Origin: Isoptericola luteus
GTDB taxonomy: Bacteria > Actinomycetota > Actinomycetes > Actinomycetales > Cellulomonadaceae
NCBI RefSeq assembly: GCF_020297055.1
Contig: NZ_JAIXCQ010000017.1
Coordinates: forward strand, 1-64,000
Reading direction: 5' to 3'
Length of the DNA stretch: 64,000 nt
The notes beneath the pieces were generated by a model that saw only the letters and a list, made by a program, of their open reading frames with translations, was not told the origin of the DNA and searched no databases. Both the position numbers and the translations under genes were made by a program. Positions 7,942 to 16,675 of this stretch are shown piece by piece. Numbering within the stretch: position 1 is the first letter of the stretch; the number at the start of each line of letters is the position of its first letter.

Positions 7942-8791
7942 CGGCGGCCAGCTCTCGCGACCGGTCCCGCGCCGCCTCGAGAGCGTCGAGGAACGCCGCC
8001 CGCACGCCGCCGTCGTCGAGCCTGCGCAGGGCGGCGACCGTCGTGCCCCCGGGCGAGGAGACCTTCTCGCGCAGCACCACGGGGTGCTCGCCCGTCTCGT
8101 CGAGCAGCTTCGCCGAGCCCAGCACCGTCTCCACGGCGAGGTGGCGCGCGACGTCGCGGGTCAGCCCCAGCAGGACGCCGGCCTCCGCCATCGCGTCGAC
8201 CACGTAGAACACGTACGCCGGCCCCGACCCGGCGAGCGCCCCGAACGCGTCCATGTCCTTCTCCGCGACCCGGAACACGTGCCCCGAGCCGGCCAGGATC
8301 CGCTCGACGAGCGCGACGTCGGCGTCGTCCGTGGCCGCGCCGCCGACGACGGCGGTCACGCCGGCGCCCACCAGCGCGGGAGTGTTCGGCATGGCGCGCA
8401 CCACGCGCGTGCCGGCCGGGAGCCGGGCCTCGAGGAACGCCAGCGGCAGGCCTGCGGCGACGCTCACGACGACCGCGCCGTCGTCGAGCGCACCGCCGAC
8501 CTCGGCGAGCATCGCGCCGACGTCCTTGGGCTTGACCCCGACGACGACCACGTGCGCGCCGTGGACGGCGGCCGTGTTGTCCGCCGTCGTGCGCACACCG
8601 TAGCGCTCGGCCAGCGCCGCGGCCCGCTCGGGCCGGCGCGTCGTGGCCACGACGTCCCGCGGCGCGACCCCGGAGGCGAGCGCCCCGGCCAGCACGGCCT
8701 CGTTCATGTTCCCGGTGCCCAGGAACGCCACCGTCACGCCGCTCACCTGGGCGTCGGCCTGCCCGTCCGTCTGCTCGTTCACGGGGACCAC
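7931..8791 (-). CDS. proC: Pyrroline-5-carboxylate reductase
   Basis: Catalyses the last step of proline synthesis, NAD(P)H-dependent reduction of pyrroline-5-carboxylate. The 286 residues show the Rossmann motif FLGTGNMNEA near the N-terminus. The family signature region PNTPALVGAGVT and the C-terminal LREKVSSPGGTT(V)A stretch are also present. The GTG at 8791 is chosen because GGGGAC precedes it by 6 bases; a GTG at 8782 is possible. The last codons and stop lie inside the tandem 13-bp repeat. It appears to be transcribed alone. Confidence 0.95.
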   Translation of the reverse strand: MVPVNEQTDGQADAQVSGVTVAFLGTGNMNEAVLAGALASGVAPRDVVATTRRPERAAALAERYGVRTTADNTAAVHGAHVVVVGVKPKDVGAMLAEVGGALDDGAVVVSVAAGLPLAFLEARLPAGTRVVRAMPNTPALVGAGVTAVVGGAATDDADVALVERILAGSGHVFRVAEKDMDAFGALAGSGPAYVFYVVDAMAEAGVLLGLTRDVARHLAVETVLGSAKLLDETGEHPVVLREKVSSPGGTTVAALRRLDDGGVRAAFLDALEAARDRSRELAAELG

Positions 8792-8849
8792 CGTACGTCC
8801 CCGCGCACGGACGACGCCGACCGCGGACCGTCGCCGCGACCCCGCCCCG

Positions 8850-9500
8850 CTACAGCGGGAAGGCGGAGTAGAAGCGCTCGACGAGGTCCGCCGGGCCGGT
8901 GGCCTGGAGGACGGCGGTGCCGTTGCGCCATGTCACGACGGCGGTGCCCGTCGTGGAACCGGGCGTCACCACGTACGCCCCGGCGGTCTCGGTCCCGACC
9001 AGCACCTCGCCCTCGTCCGACGGCGTGCCCGCGGCCTTGACGAGCGCGCCGTACGCCCGCGTCGCGGCGTCGCCGTCCTCCCACTGCCCGGCGAGGACGT
9101 CCACCTTCGCAGCGTCCGCGGCGTCGCCCTCGGCGTACGTCACGGACCAGGCCTCGACCGCGTCGGCGCCGTCGACCCACTCGTCGTGGGGGGTCGCGCC
9201 CGCCAGGGCGAGCTGGAGGACGGTGCCCGGCATCGCCTGCAGGAACGTCGTGGCGTCCTTCGGGAGCGCGCTCGGGGACGTCGTCGGTGTGGGGGCCGCC
9301 GCAGTGACCGTCACGGCGGGTTCCGGCTCCGGGGTCTGCGCGAACCCTGGCCAGACGAACGCCGTGAGCAGGGCGACGACCACCACGAGTCCGCCGGCGA
9401 GCGCACCGACCGCGAGGCGGCGACGGCGGATGACCTCGGGCGACGGGCGGGGCGACCCTCTCCCCGTGCCGCTCCGGCCGCTCGTGCGGGCGTCGCTCAT
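8850..9500 (-). CDS. Membrane-anchored extracytoplasmic protein of unknown function
   Basis: A 216-residue protein. A short cytoplasmic N-terminus rich in Arg/Ser is followed by one membrane helix (LAVGALAGGLVVVVALLTAFVW, about residues 30-50). A Pro/Thr/Ala linker and an outer domain of about 130 residues follow, ending in FYSAFPL. The ATG at 9500 has a strong GAGGAGAG ribosome site. No family is recognised. It is divergent from radA and separated by 58 bases from proC, so it may share a transcript with proC. Confidence 0.75.
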   Translation of the reverse strand: MSDARTSGRSGTGRGSPRPSPEVIRRRRLAVGALAGGLVVVVALLTAFVWPGFAQTPEPEPAVTVTAAAPTPTTSPSALPKDATTFLQAMPGTVLQLALAGATPHDEWVDGADAVEAWSVTYAEGDAADAAKVDVLAGQWEDGDAATRAYGALVKAAGTPSDEGEVLVGTETAGAYVVTPGSTTGTAVVTWRNGTAVLQATGPADLVERFYSAFPL

Positions 9501-9612
9501 GGGTCTCTCCTCGTGGTCGGACAGGTCCGGACGGGCGCGGGAGCACCGTGCCTGCAAGGCAGCCTAGGGCGTCGGGCGGCGCTGTCGGTGGCGCCGCCTA
9601 GCGTGTGTCGAC

Positions 9613-11064
9613 GTGAGCACCTCCACCGCAGCCCGCGCCTCCCGGGCCCGCCCCGCCTACCGCTGCACCGAGTGCGGGTGGACCACCGCCAAGTGGGTGG
9701 GCCGCTGCGGGGAGTGCCAGGCGTGGGGCACCGTCACCGACGAAGGACCGGCGCAGACCGGCCCGCGCACGGTGGCCGTGAACCCGTCCCGGGAACCCGC
9801 CCGACCCATCGGCGACATCGACGTCGCGGCGGCGCAGGCGGCACCCACCGGGGTGGACGAGCTCGACCGGGTCCTCGGCGGCGGCCTGGTGCCGGGTGCG
9901 GTCGTGCTCCTCGCCGGGGAGCCGGGCGTCGGCAAGTCCACCCTGCTGCTGGAGGTCGCGTCGGCGTACGCGCGCGGCGTCGACGGCCGGGACGACCGGA
10001 CCGTGCTGTATGTGACAGGCGAGGAGTCCGCGGGCCAGGTGCGCCTGCGGGCCGAGCGCGTCGGCGCCCTGGCACCGACCCTGATGCTCGCCGCGGAGAC
10101 GGACCTCGGCACGGTGCTCGGCCATATCGACGTGACGGAGCCCGACCTGCTCGTCGTGGACTCCGTGCAGACGATCGCCTCGGGCGAGGTGGACGGCGCC
10201 CCCGGCGGCGTGAGCCAGGTCCGCGAGGTCGCCGCGGCGCTCATCGCCGTGGCGAAGAGCCGGCAGGTCCCCGTGCTCCTCGTCGGCCACGTGACCAAGG
10301 ACGGCACCGTCGCCGGGCCGCGCACGCTCGAGCACCTGGTCGACGTCGTGTGCCAGTTCGAGGGCGACCGCCACTCGCGCCTGCGCATGGTCCGCGCCGT
10401 GAAGAACCGGTACGGCCCGACGGACGAGGTCGGCTGCTTCGACCTCTCCGAGGCGGGGATCGTCGGGCTGAGCGACCCCAGCGGGCTGTTCCTGTCCCAC
10501 CTCGGGGCGGGCGTGCCGGGCACCTGCGTCACCGTCACCCTCGAGGGCCGGCGGCCGCTGGCCCTCGAGATCCAGTCGCTCGTCGCGCCGTCGCCGCTGG
10601 CGAACCCGCGACGCACCACCAGCGGGCTGGAGTCCTCCCGGCTCGCGATGATCCTCGCCGTCCTGCACCGGCACGGCGGGCTGCGGCTCGCCGACCAGGA
10701 CGTCTACGTGTCCACCATCGGCGGCGCCCGCGTGACCGAGCCCGCTGCCGACCTCGCCACCGCGCTCGCGATCGTGTCCGCGCGCACCGGCGAGCCGCTG
10801 CCCACCGGCACCGTCGCGCTCGGGGAGGTGGGCCTCGCCGGGGACATCAGGCCCGTGACAGGGCTCGAACGCCGGGTCGGGGAGGCCGCCCGGCTCGGTT
10901 TCCTGCGCGCCGTCGTCCCCGCCGGCGCCGCCCTGACCGCCCCTCCCGGCATGCAGCTCCTGGAGGCTCGGCACCTCGCCGAGGCCGTCCAGCTCGCCGG
11001 GGTCGCCGAGGAGGGCCGACACGGCCGTGGACAAGTCCACGGCGAGCGCGGCCCCACGTCGTAG
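9613..11064 (+). CDS. radA: DNA repair protein RadA
   Basis: A 483-residue RecA-like ATPase that helps process recombination intermediates. A C4 zinc finger ([18 protein letters not shown]) is at the N-terminus. Walker [10 protein letters not shown] follows at about residue 103, then the RadA-specific KNRYGP(T) motif, and a Lon-protease-like C-terminal domain. The GTG at 9613 gives [18 protein letters not shown]. It overlaps or nearly abuts disA, an arrangement common in actinobacteria and firmicutes, where RadA and DisA act together at stalled forks. Confidence 0.95.
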   Translation: MSTSTAARASRARPAYRCTECGWTTAKWVGRCGECQAWGTVTDEGPAQTGPRTVAVNPSREPARPIGDIDVAAAQAAPTGVDELDRVLGGGLVPGAVVLLAGEPGVGKSTLLLEVASAYARGVDGRDDRTVLYVTGEESAGQVRLRAERVGALAPTLMLAAETDLGTVLGHIDVTEPDLLVVDSVQTIASGEVDGAPGGVSQVREVAAALIAVAKSRQVPVLLVGHVTKDGTVAGPRTLEHLVDVVCQFEGDRHSRLRMVRAVKNRYGPTDEVGCFDLSEAGIVGLSDPSGLFLSHLGAGVPGTCVTVTLEGRRPLALEIQSLVAPSPLANPRRTTSGLESSRLAMILAVLHRHGGLRLADQDVYVSTIGGARVTEPAADLATALAIVSARTGEPLPTGTVALGEVGLAGDIRPVTGLERRVGEAARLGFLRAVVPAGAALTAPPGMQLLEARHLAEAVQLAGVAEEGRHGRGQVHGERGPTS

Positions 11065-11074
11065 GATTCGCATC

Positions 11075-12160
11075 GTGGGTCCCTCCTCCGCGCATCCCGA
11101 CGCCCTCCTGCGGGAGACGCTCGCCGCTGTCGCGCCCGGAACGGAGCTGCGCGACGGCCTCGAGCGAATCCTGCGAGGCCGCACCGGCGCGCTCATCGTC
11201 CTCGGTCTCGACCGCACCGTCGAAGAGCTGTGCTCGGGCGGCTTCGAGCTCGACGTCGAGTTCTCCGCCACCCGCCTGCGCGAGCTGTCCAAGATGGACG
11301 GCGCGGTCGTGCTCGACCGCGACGCGACGCGCATCCGCCGCGCCGCCGTCCAGCTCCTGCCCGACCCGTCGATCGAGACGAGCGAGTCCGGAACCCGGCA
11401 CCGCACCGCCGAGCGCGTCGCCAAGCAGACGGGCCTGCCCGTGGTGTCGGTGAGCCAGTCGATGCGGATCGTCGCGATCTATGTCGGCAGCGCCCGGCAC
11501 GTGCTGGAGGACCCGGACACGATCCTCGGCCGCGCCAACCAGGCGCTCGCCACCCTCGAGCGCTACCGGTCGCGCCTCGACGAGGTGTCCGGCACCCTCT
11601 CCGCGCTCGAGATCGAGGACCTGGTCACCGTCCGCGACGTGTGCTCCGTCGTGCAGCGCCTCGAGATGGTCCGCCGCATCTCCGAGGAGATCGACGGCTA
11701 CGTCGTCGAGCTCGGCGCCGACGGTCGCCTCCTCGCCCTGCAGCTCGACGAGCTCATCGGCGGCATCGGCGCGGACCGCGACTTCGTGGTCCGCGACTAC
11801 GTCGAGCTCGAGCGGGCCGGACGTTCCCTGCTCGGTGTCCAGGACGACCTCGCGGCGCTCGACTCCGGCCAGCTCCTCGACCTCGGCCAGATCGGCCGCG
11901 TGCTCGAGCTCCCCGGCGGGGGCGTGGCGCTCGACGCCGCGGTCGCCCCGCACGGCTACCGGCTGCTGTCCAAGGTCCCCCGCCTGCCCGGCGCCATCAT
12001 CGACCGGCTCGTCGGGCACTTCGGAGGGCTGCAGAAGCTGCTCGCCGCCAGCGTGGACGACCTCATGGCCGTCGACGGCGTGGGCGAGCAGCGGGCGCGC
12101 GCCGTGCGCGAAGGGCTGTCCCGGCTGGCGGAGTCCAGCATTCTCGAGCGCTACGTCTGA
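11075..12160 (+). CDS. disA: DNA integrity scanning diadenylate cyclase DisA
   Basis: Makes cyclic di-AMP from two ATP and monitors DNA structure. 361 residues from the GTG at 11075 match the family length; the frame is open back to 11027 inside radA. The DAC domain shows DGA at about 75-77 and RHR at about 108-110, the catalytic motifs. A helical linker and C-terminal helix-hairpin-helix DNA-binding motifs ([18 protein letters not shown]) follow. It starts 10 bases after radA, so the two should be co-transcribed. The stop lies within a 17-bp tandem repeat. Its product may act on the TrkA-type protein encoded 6 kb upstream. Confidence 0.96.
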   Translation: MGPSSAHPDALLRETLAAVAPGTELRDGLERILRGRTGALIVLGLDRTVEELCSGGFELDVEFSATRLRELSKMDGAVVLDRDATRIRRAAVQLLPDPSIETSESGTRHRTAERVAKQTGLPVVSVSQSMRIVAIYVGSARHVLEDPDTILGRANQALATLERYRSRLDEVSGTLSALEIEDLVTVRDVCSVVQRLEMVRRISEEIDGYVVELGADGRLLALQLDELIGGIGADRDFVVRDYVELERAGRSLLGVQDDLAALDSGQLLDLGQIGRVLELPGGGVALDAAVAPHGYRLLSKVPRLPGAIIDRLVGHFGGLQKLLAASVDDLMAVDGVGEQRARAVREGLSRLAESSILERYV

Positions 12161-12197
12161 TCGGCCGGCACATCTGATCGGCCGGCACGTCTGATCG
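12156..12197. repeat. 17-bp tandem repeat spanning the disA stop codon
   Basis: Two full units, TCTGATCGGCCGGCACA at 12156-12172 and TCTGATCGGCCGGCACG at 12173-12189, are followed by a partial third (TCTGATCG). Each unit contains TGA followed by TCGGC, so the disA stop context is copied downstream. This parallels the 13-bp repeats at the proC stop, where TGATCGGC is also the core. Confidence 0.85.
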
Positions 12198-12227
12198 CTC
12201 ATGGCGCCCGATCAGATGCGGGCCGGC
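12181..12227. terminator. Hairpin after disA
   Basis: GCCGGC...CTGATCG (12181-12197) pairs with CGATCAG...GCCGGC (12209-12227) with a few internal mismatches. It lies between the convergent disA and the downstream minus-strand gene and probably terminates disA. Confidence 0.6.
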
Positions 12228-12312
12228 GAGGTCAGGCGCCCTGCGGGCACGACAGCCCGAGCCATGCGGCTCGTCCCTGACGGTGGCAACCGGCCGCGGC
12301 ACCGCGGGGGGA

Positions 12313-13833
12313 TCAGCCCTCGTCGTCGCCGTCCTTCTCTGCCTTCTCGTCGGTCTTCTTCGTCACGTCGGCCGCCTGCTCGTCGCCGTCGTCCTTGCCT
12401 GCCGACTCCTTGTCCGCCGACTCCTCGTCCGTGGCCGCGTCCTCGGACTTCTTGTCGCCGGCCTCGGCGGACGGCTCGCCGGTCGGCTCCGGCGCGAGGA
12501 CGGTGAAGCTGACCGCCGCGCTCGTCGCACCGTCGACGTCGCCGAGCGTCGCCCGCACCTGGTACGTGCCAGGCTCCAGCGCCGCCGAGTCCTTCGCGCA
12601 TCCGGGCGCCGAGCGGGCCGAGCTCCACCGCAGGTCGCGCGACGCGACATGCTCCGCGCCGAGCAGGAGCAGCTTCTCGCCGTCGTCGGCGCAGTCGCCG
12701 GAGGACCACACCCGGTCCTTGCTCGAAGGGCCGGTCACGGTGACGGTGCGGCTCGTGTCGGAGCCGTCGAACAGGCAGGGCACCCGGCCCGCGTTCGTGA
12801 CCCGCACCGAGAACACCAGGGGGTCACCCACCGTGATCGTCGTGCTGCTCGGCGACACCGCGAGGTCGAGGGCGTCGGACCGGCACGTCGTAGCGGGGCC
12901 GGTGAGGTCGATCGGCTCGGGCGGTGCCTCCTTGTCGGCCGGCAGCCCGGGGTTCGCGCCCGGCAGCATCGCCTGTACCGCGTCGAGACCGCGCCCGATC
13001 CCGTAGCCGCCGACGACCCCCACGCCGCACAGCAGGGCGACGACCGCGAGCGATCCGACCACCCGGTTCCGGCTGTAGCGGTCGGTCTGGGGGCGCCCGG
13101 CCGGGCGGCGGCCTCGCGGCGTGGCGGTGCGCGACGGAGCCCGACGGGCCGTGGTGGGCGCCACCAGGCCGTTCGTCGAGACCGACGTGCGGCCCCGGCC
13201 CCGGGTGCTCCCCGACGACCGGGCCGACCCGGACCGCTGCCCGCCCGAGGCGTTCTGCCGCGACGACCCGGACCGCTGCGCCGTCGTCCGGCCCGACCCG
13301 GAGCGGCCGGCACCAGACCTCGCCGCTCCGGACCTCGTGGCCCCGGACTTCGTGGCCCCGGACTTCGTGGCCCCGGACTTCGTGGCCCCGGACTTCGTGG
13401 CCCCGGACTTCGCCGTGCCCTTCGACGCGCCCTTCGACGCGCCGCCCCGACCGGCCCCGGACCGCGCACCGGCCGACGCGGTGCGCCCAGACGTCGGGGA
13501 GGCCTTGGACGACGCCGACTTCGACGACGCCGACTTCCCGGCGCCCGACGATGTCGAGGACTTCGCGCCACCCCGGGTGCTCGACGACGCGGAGCCGCCG
13601 GCGCGGCCACCGGCGCGGCCACCGGCGGAACCGGACCGCCGCGGGGCGCCCGCACCGCGTGCGGCGCCGGACCCCGAGCGCGCCGCAGCCCCGCGCGAGG
13701 TGCCTGAGCCTCGACGCCTGTCGTCCGCAGGTGCCACAGGGCCACCCCTCCGTCTTCGAACCGTGCCGGCGCCACCGTACGACGCGCGGTCCGACGCACC
13801 ACGGAGCCGCGCCGCCGTCGTCCCCAGAACCAC
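12313..13833 (-). CDS. Basic repeat-rich membrane-anchored protein, function unknown
   Basis: About 506 residues from a GTG at 13833 (the frame opens at 13863, inside a repeat element). The first 250 residues are low-complexity Ser/Ala/Gly/Arg/Lys sequence, including KSGAT repeated several times. One membrane helix follows (VVGSLAVVALLCGVGVVGGYGIG). The outer domain of about 190 residues contains paired Cys and DPLVFSVRVTNAGRVPC, reminiscent of an Ig-like fold. The C-terminus is acidic with a Lys/Asp/Glu tail. The basic inner part could bind nucleic acid or acidic partners. No function is assigned. Convergent with disA. Confidence 0.7.
   Translation of the reverse strand: MVLGTTAARLRGASDRASYGGAGTVRRRRGGPVAPADDRRRGSGTSRGAAARSGSGAARGAGAPRRSGSAGGRAGGRAGGSASSSTRGGAKSSTSSGAGKSASSKSASSKASPTSGRTASAGARSGAGRGGASKGASKGTAKSGATKSGATKSGATKSGATKSGATRSGAARSGAGRSGSGRTTAQRSGSSRQNASGGQRSGSARSSGSTRGRGRTSVSTNGLVAPTTARRAPSRTATPRGRRPAGRPQTDRYSRNRVVGSLAVVALLCGVGVVGGYGIGRGLDAVQAMLPGANPGLPADKEAPPEPIDLTGPATTCRSDALDLAVSPSSTTITVGDPLVFSVRVTNAGRVPCLFDGSDTSRTVTVTGPSSKDRVWSSGDCADDGEKLLLLGAEHVASRDLRWSSARSAPGCAKDSAALEPGTYQVRATLGDVDGATSAAVSFTVLAPEPTGEPSAEAGDKKSEDAATDEESADKESAGKDDGDEQAADVTKKTDEKAEKDGDDEG
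13337..13411. repeat. Five identical 15-bp in-frame repeats
   Basis: GTGGCCCCGGACTTC occurs five times without change. Read on the minus strand it encodes K-S-G-A-T five times in the cytoplasmic part of the membrane protein. Exact identity at the DNA level suggests recent expansion by slippage. Confidence 0.95.
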
Positions 13834-13845
13834 CCGCCCACCACT

Positions 13846-13948
13846 TGTCAGGTTCAGGTGCACGTTCCTGTGGACGTGAACCTGACAGCTCGCCGGCGCT
13901 CCGACCTGTCAGGACCAGGACCACAGGAACGTGCACGTGGGCCTGACA
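13846..13948. repeat. Double-hairpin intergenic repeat, copy A
   Basis: Two 42-bp hairpins, each with an 18-bp arm, 6-bp loop and 18-bp arm, lie at 13846-13887 and 13907-13948, separated by 19 bp. Each begins TGTCAGG and ends CCTGACA. The same architecture with the same 19-bp spacing recurs at 62916-63018. The element lies between divergent genes, immediately before mutY. Confidence 0.85.
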
Positions 13949-13983
13949 ACTCGGGACGTACGGGTGGGCCACAATGGACGACC

Positions 13984-14916
13984 GTGACCCGAGCCGCCCC
14001 CCATGCCTCCCCCGCCCTCGCCGCGCGCGACGCCGCGGTCCGGGACGAGATGGTCGGCCGCGTCACCGCCTGGTTCGACGACGCCGCGCGCGACCTGCCC
14101 TGGCGCCGCACCGACTGCACGCCGTGGGGCGTGCTCGTCAGCGAGGTCATGCTGCAGCAGACGCCGGTGGTGCGTGTGGAGCCGGTCTGGCGGGAGTGGC
14201 TGCGGCGCTGGCCGACGCCGTCGGACCTGGCCGCGGCCCCTGCGGCGGAGGTGCTGCGCGCCTGGGGCCGCCTCGGCTACCCCCGGCGCGCGTTGCGCCT
14301 GCACCAGTGTGCGGGCGCCATCGTCGAGCGGCATGACGGCGCCGTCCCCGACGACGAGGCCGCGCTGCGTGCCCTGCCGGGCATCGGGGAGTACACGGCC
14401 GCCGCCGTGCGCGCGTTCGCGTTCGGCCGCCGATCGGTGGTGGTCGACACCAACGTGCGCCGCGTGCTCGCCCGCACCCTGGCAGGCACGGCGCTCGCCG
14501 CACCGTCGCCCACCGCGGCCGAGCGCGACCTGGCCACCGCCGTCGTGCCCGACGACGACGGGGCCGCCGCCCGCTGGGCCGCCGCGTCGATGGAGCTCGG
14601 CGCGCTGGTGTGCACCGCGCGTGCGCCGCGCTGCCACGCCTGCCCGGTGGCGGACCTCTGCGCCTGGCGGGCGACCGGTCACCCCCCGGACGAGCTCGCC
14701 CACCGGCGGCGCACGCAGGCCTGGCACGGCACGGACCGGCAGGTGCGTGGCCGCGTCATGGCGGCCCTGCGCGTCGCGGACGAACCCGTGGCGCGCGCGC
14801 TGCTCGCCGACTCGGGCCCGGACCCCGCCCAGGTCGACCGGTGCCTCGCGGGGCTCATCGAGGACGGGCTCGTCGAGCAGGACGACGCCGGCTGCTACCG
14901 CTTCCCCACCCCCTGA
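13984..14916 (+). CDS. mutY: A/G-specific adenine DNA glycosylase MutY
   Basis: Removes adenine mispaired with 8-oxoguanine. In 310 residues it shows the catalytic Glu54 (SEVMLQQT), the helix-hairpin-helix ALPGIGEYTAAAV, the catalytic Asp155 (VVDTNVRR) and the four-cysteine Fe-S loop (Cys210, 217, 220, 226). The C-terminal NUDIX-like 8-oxoG domain of E. coli MutY is shortened, as is common in actinobacteria. The GTG at 13984 is chosen because the frame upstream runs through the double-hairpin repeat. It ends in a strong hairpin facing the convergent GNAT gene. Confidence 0.93.
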   Translation: MTRAAPHASPALAARDAAVRDEMVGRVTAWFDDAARDLPWRRTDCTPWGVLVSEVMLQQTPVVRVEPVWREWLRRWPTPSDLAAAPAAEVLRAWGRLGYPRRALRLHQCAGAIVERHDGAVPDDEAALRALPGIGEYTAAAVRAFAFGRRSVVVDTNVRRVLARTLAGTALAAPSPTAAERDLATAVVPDDDGAAARWAAASMELGALVCTARAPRCHACPVADLCAWRATGHPPDELAHRRRTQAWHGTDRQVRGRVMAALRVADEPVARALLADSGPDPAQVDRCLAGLIEDGLVEQDDAGCYRFPTP

Positions 14917-14931
14917 CGCCGGACGCCGGCA

Positions 14932-15001
14932 GGGTGTTGTGAGCGGGATCTTGGCCCGGTTTCGGGCGCGCCACCGGGCCAAAATCCCGCTCACAACACC
15001 C
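14932..15001. terminator. 29-bp inverted repeat between convergent mutY and GNAT gene
   Basis: Arms 14932-14960 and 14973-15001 match in 28 of 29 positions, with a 12-base loop. It fills the gap between two convergent genes and should stop transcription in both directions. Its right arm ends CCCGCTCACAAC, a sequence also flanking the hairpin at 26605-26650. Confidence 0.85.
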
Positions 15002-15007
15002 CGGAAG

Positions 15008-15565
15008 TCAGAGCTCCAGGAGCATCCGCGTGTTGCCCAGGGTGTTCGGCTTGACGCGCGCCAGGTCGAGGAACTCCGCGACGCCGTCGTCGTGCGACCT
15101 CAGCAGCTCGGCGTACACCTCGCCGGTGACGGGCGTGCCATCGATCTCGCGGAAGCCGTGCGCCTCGAAGAACGCCACCTCGAACGTCAGGCAGAACACC
15201 CGGCTCAGCCCGAGCGACGCCGCCCGCTCGACCAGGGCGTCCAGCAGGGCGTGCCCGACACGTCGACCGCGCCAGGCGGCGTCGACGGCGAGGGTGCGCA
15301 CCTCGGCGAGGTCGTCCCACATGACGTGCAGCGCCCCGCAGCCGATCACGGTGCCGCCCGAGTCGTCCGCGGCGCCCTCGGCGTTCCCGGCACCGTCGCC
15401 CGACTCGGCGACGACGAACTCCTGGACTGCCTCGTAGTAGCCCACCATCTCCTTGGCCAGGAGGATGCGGCGCTGCGCGTACGGCTCGACGAGCCCGCGG
15501 ACCGCACGCATGTCGGCGGGCCTGGCGGGGCGCAGGGCGAACGACGACGCGGCGGTCTCAGGCAC
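15008..15565 (-). CDS. Amino-acid N-acetyltransferase (GNAT family, ArgA-like)
   Basis: 185 residues with the GNAT fold. ALRPARPADMRAVRGLVEPYAQRRILL is the typical N-terminus of short actinobacterial N-acetylglutamate synthases. The acetyl-CoA binding segment VDAAWRGRRVGHALLDAL (R/Q-x-x-G-x-G/A) follows, then VFCLTFEVAFFEAHGF. It probably acetylates glutamate for arginine synthesis. A Gly/Asp/Ala-rich insertion near residue 58-70 is unusual. No arg genes are adjacent. It is convergent with mutY. Confidence 0.82.
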   Translation of the reverse strand: MPETAASSFALRPARPADMRAVRGLVEPYAQRRILLAKEMVGYYEAVQEFVVAESGDGAGNAEGAADDSGGTVIGCGALHVMWDDLAEVRTLAVDAAWRGRRVGHALLDALVERAASLGLSRVFCLTFEVAFFEAHGFREIDGTPVTGEVYAELLRSHDDGVAEFLDLARVKPNTLGNTRMLLEL

Positions 15566-15623
15566 GTCGACACTGTACTTTCGGCGCCCGCGCCCGGCCC
15601 GGGCGTCTCGTGTGCACGGACGT

Positions 15624-16574
15624 TCAGCCCTCGACGAGGCGTGCCGCGGTCACCTCGTCGACGACGAGGTCCGTGACCACGCCCGCCGCCAGCGCAGCCC
15701 GCAGCGGTCCGACCTTGTTGTCGCCGGCGACGGCGCAGAGCCGGCGGGGGATGCGGCGCAGCTCGGCCGGCGACGGGCCCGTCGCCCGGGCGTTGAGCGG
15801 GATGTCGCGGTAGGTCCCGTCCGGGCGCAGGAACACGGTGCACACGTCGCCGACGACGCCCTCGGCGTCGAGCAGCTCGACGTCCTCGCGCTCGAGGTAC
15901 CCCGCGGAGTACACGTGCGACGGCACCCCGCCGGTCAGCGCGCCGACGGAGAACAGCGCGATGTCGGTACGCGCCTGGAAGTCCAGGACGCGCCGCACGG
16001 ACCGCTCGCGCCACATGGCCTCGCGCGTCTCCGCGTAGTCGAAGAACGCCGGCACGGGGAAGTGGTGGACGTGCGCGTCAAAGGCCGTCCCGAAGCCCGT
16101 GATCAGGTCACCTGCATAGCTGACGCCCGACGTGCGGGTGTTCGCGGCGCCGTTGAGCTGCACGACGGCACACCCCCGCGTGGGCTTGTGCGGCAGGTGC
16201 CGGGAGATGGCGGCCAGGGTGGTTCCCCAGGCGATGCCGAGCACCATGTCGGAGTCGAACCACCGGGCCAGGAGCCGCGCGGTGGTGATCGCCACCTGCT
16301 CGAGCCGCTCCGGGTCCCCGGCGGAGTCCGGGACGGGGACGACGTAGGCGTCGATGCCGTGACGATCGGTGATCTCCTGCCCGAGACCGGGGGCGCGGGA
16401 GTGCCCGGGGCGCAACGTGATCTCCACCACGCCGGTGTCGCGCGCGCGCTTGAGCAACCGCGACACCGTCGACCGCGAGGTGCGCAGGTGCCGGGCGATG
16501 GTCTCCATCTTCATGTCCTGCAGGTAGTACATGGTCGCGGCCATGACCACCTCGCGTTCCCGCTCTGACGTCAT
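15624..16574 (-). CDS. SorC/DeoR-type sugar-binding transcriptional regulator of the glp genes
   Basis: 316 residues. The N-terminal HTH (MAATMYYLQDMKMETIARHLRTSRSTVSRLLKRARDTGVVEI) is followed by the SorC sugar-phosphate-binding domain. That domain contains LGIAWGTTLAAISRHL and the late AVAGDNKVGPLRAAL. Such proteins bind phosphorylated sugars as inducers. It is divergent from glpD across about 100 bases, so control of glycerol metabolism, perhaps with glycerol-3-phosphate as effector, is a reasonable inference. The ATG at 16574 is chosen over an upstream start at 16601. A TGCAC/GTGCA palindrome in the shared promoter region is the likely operator. Confidence 0.85.
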   Translation of the reverse strand: MTSEREREVVMAATMYYLQDMKMETIARHLRTSRSTVSRLLKRARDTGVVEITLRPGHSRAPGLGQEITDRHGIDAYVVPVPDSAGDPERLEQVAITTARLLARWFDSDMVLGIAWGTTLAAISRHLPHKPTRGCAVVQLNGAANTRTSGVSYAGDLITGFGTAFDAHVHHFPVPAFFDYAETREAMWRERSVRRVLDFQARTDIALFSVGALTGGVPSHVYSAGYLEREDVELLDAEGVVGDVCTVFLRPDGTYRDIPLNARATGPSPAELRRIPRRLCAVAGDNKVGPLRAALAAGVVTDLVVDEVTAARLVEG

Positions 16575-16594
16575 CGACCCACGGTCGCACGTTC

Positions 16595-16608
16595 TGCACA
16601 TTCGTGCA
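16595..16608. promoter_or_regulatory. Putative SorC-type operator in the glp divergent promoter
   Basis: TGCAC-ATTC-GTGCA is a perfect inverted repeat about 20 bases upstream of the regulator start and about 70 bases upstream of glpD. The AT-rich centre stands out in this GC-rich sequence. Binding by the adjacent SorC-type regulator is inference. Confidence 0.5.
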
Positions 16609-16675
16609 CCCGGCTTGCGAGGACGTGCCGGAAGTGTTGGTGTGGGGGACGTCGTCGCCGACGAAAGGAAGACCG

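Noticed and set aside
8643-11453. A 900-residue open frame on the plus strand across proC, the unknown membrane protein gene, radA and disA
   Set aside because: It overlaps real genes in other frames and is Arg/Pro/Gly-rich throughout, as expected for a GC-bias artefact.
13337-13411. CRISPR-like direct repeats
   Set aside because: Units are 15 bp with no spacers, lie in frame inside a gene and encode a repeated peptide. The same applies to the repeats at 30404-30870, 37139-37192 and 51003-51114.
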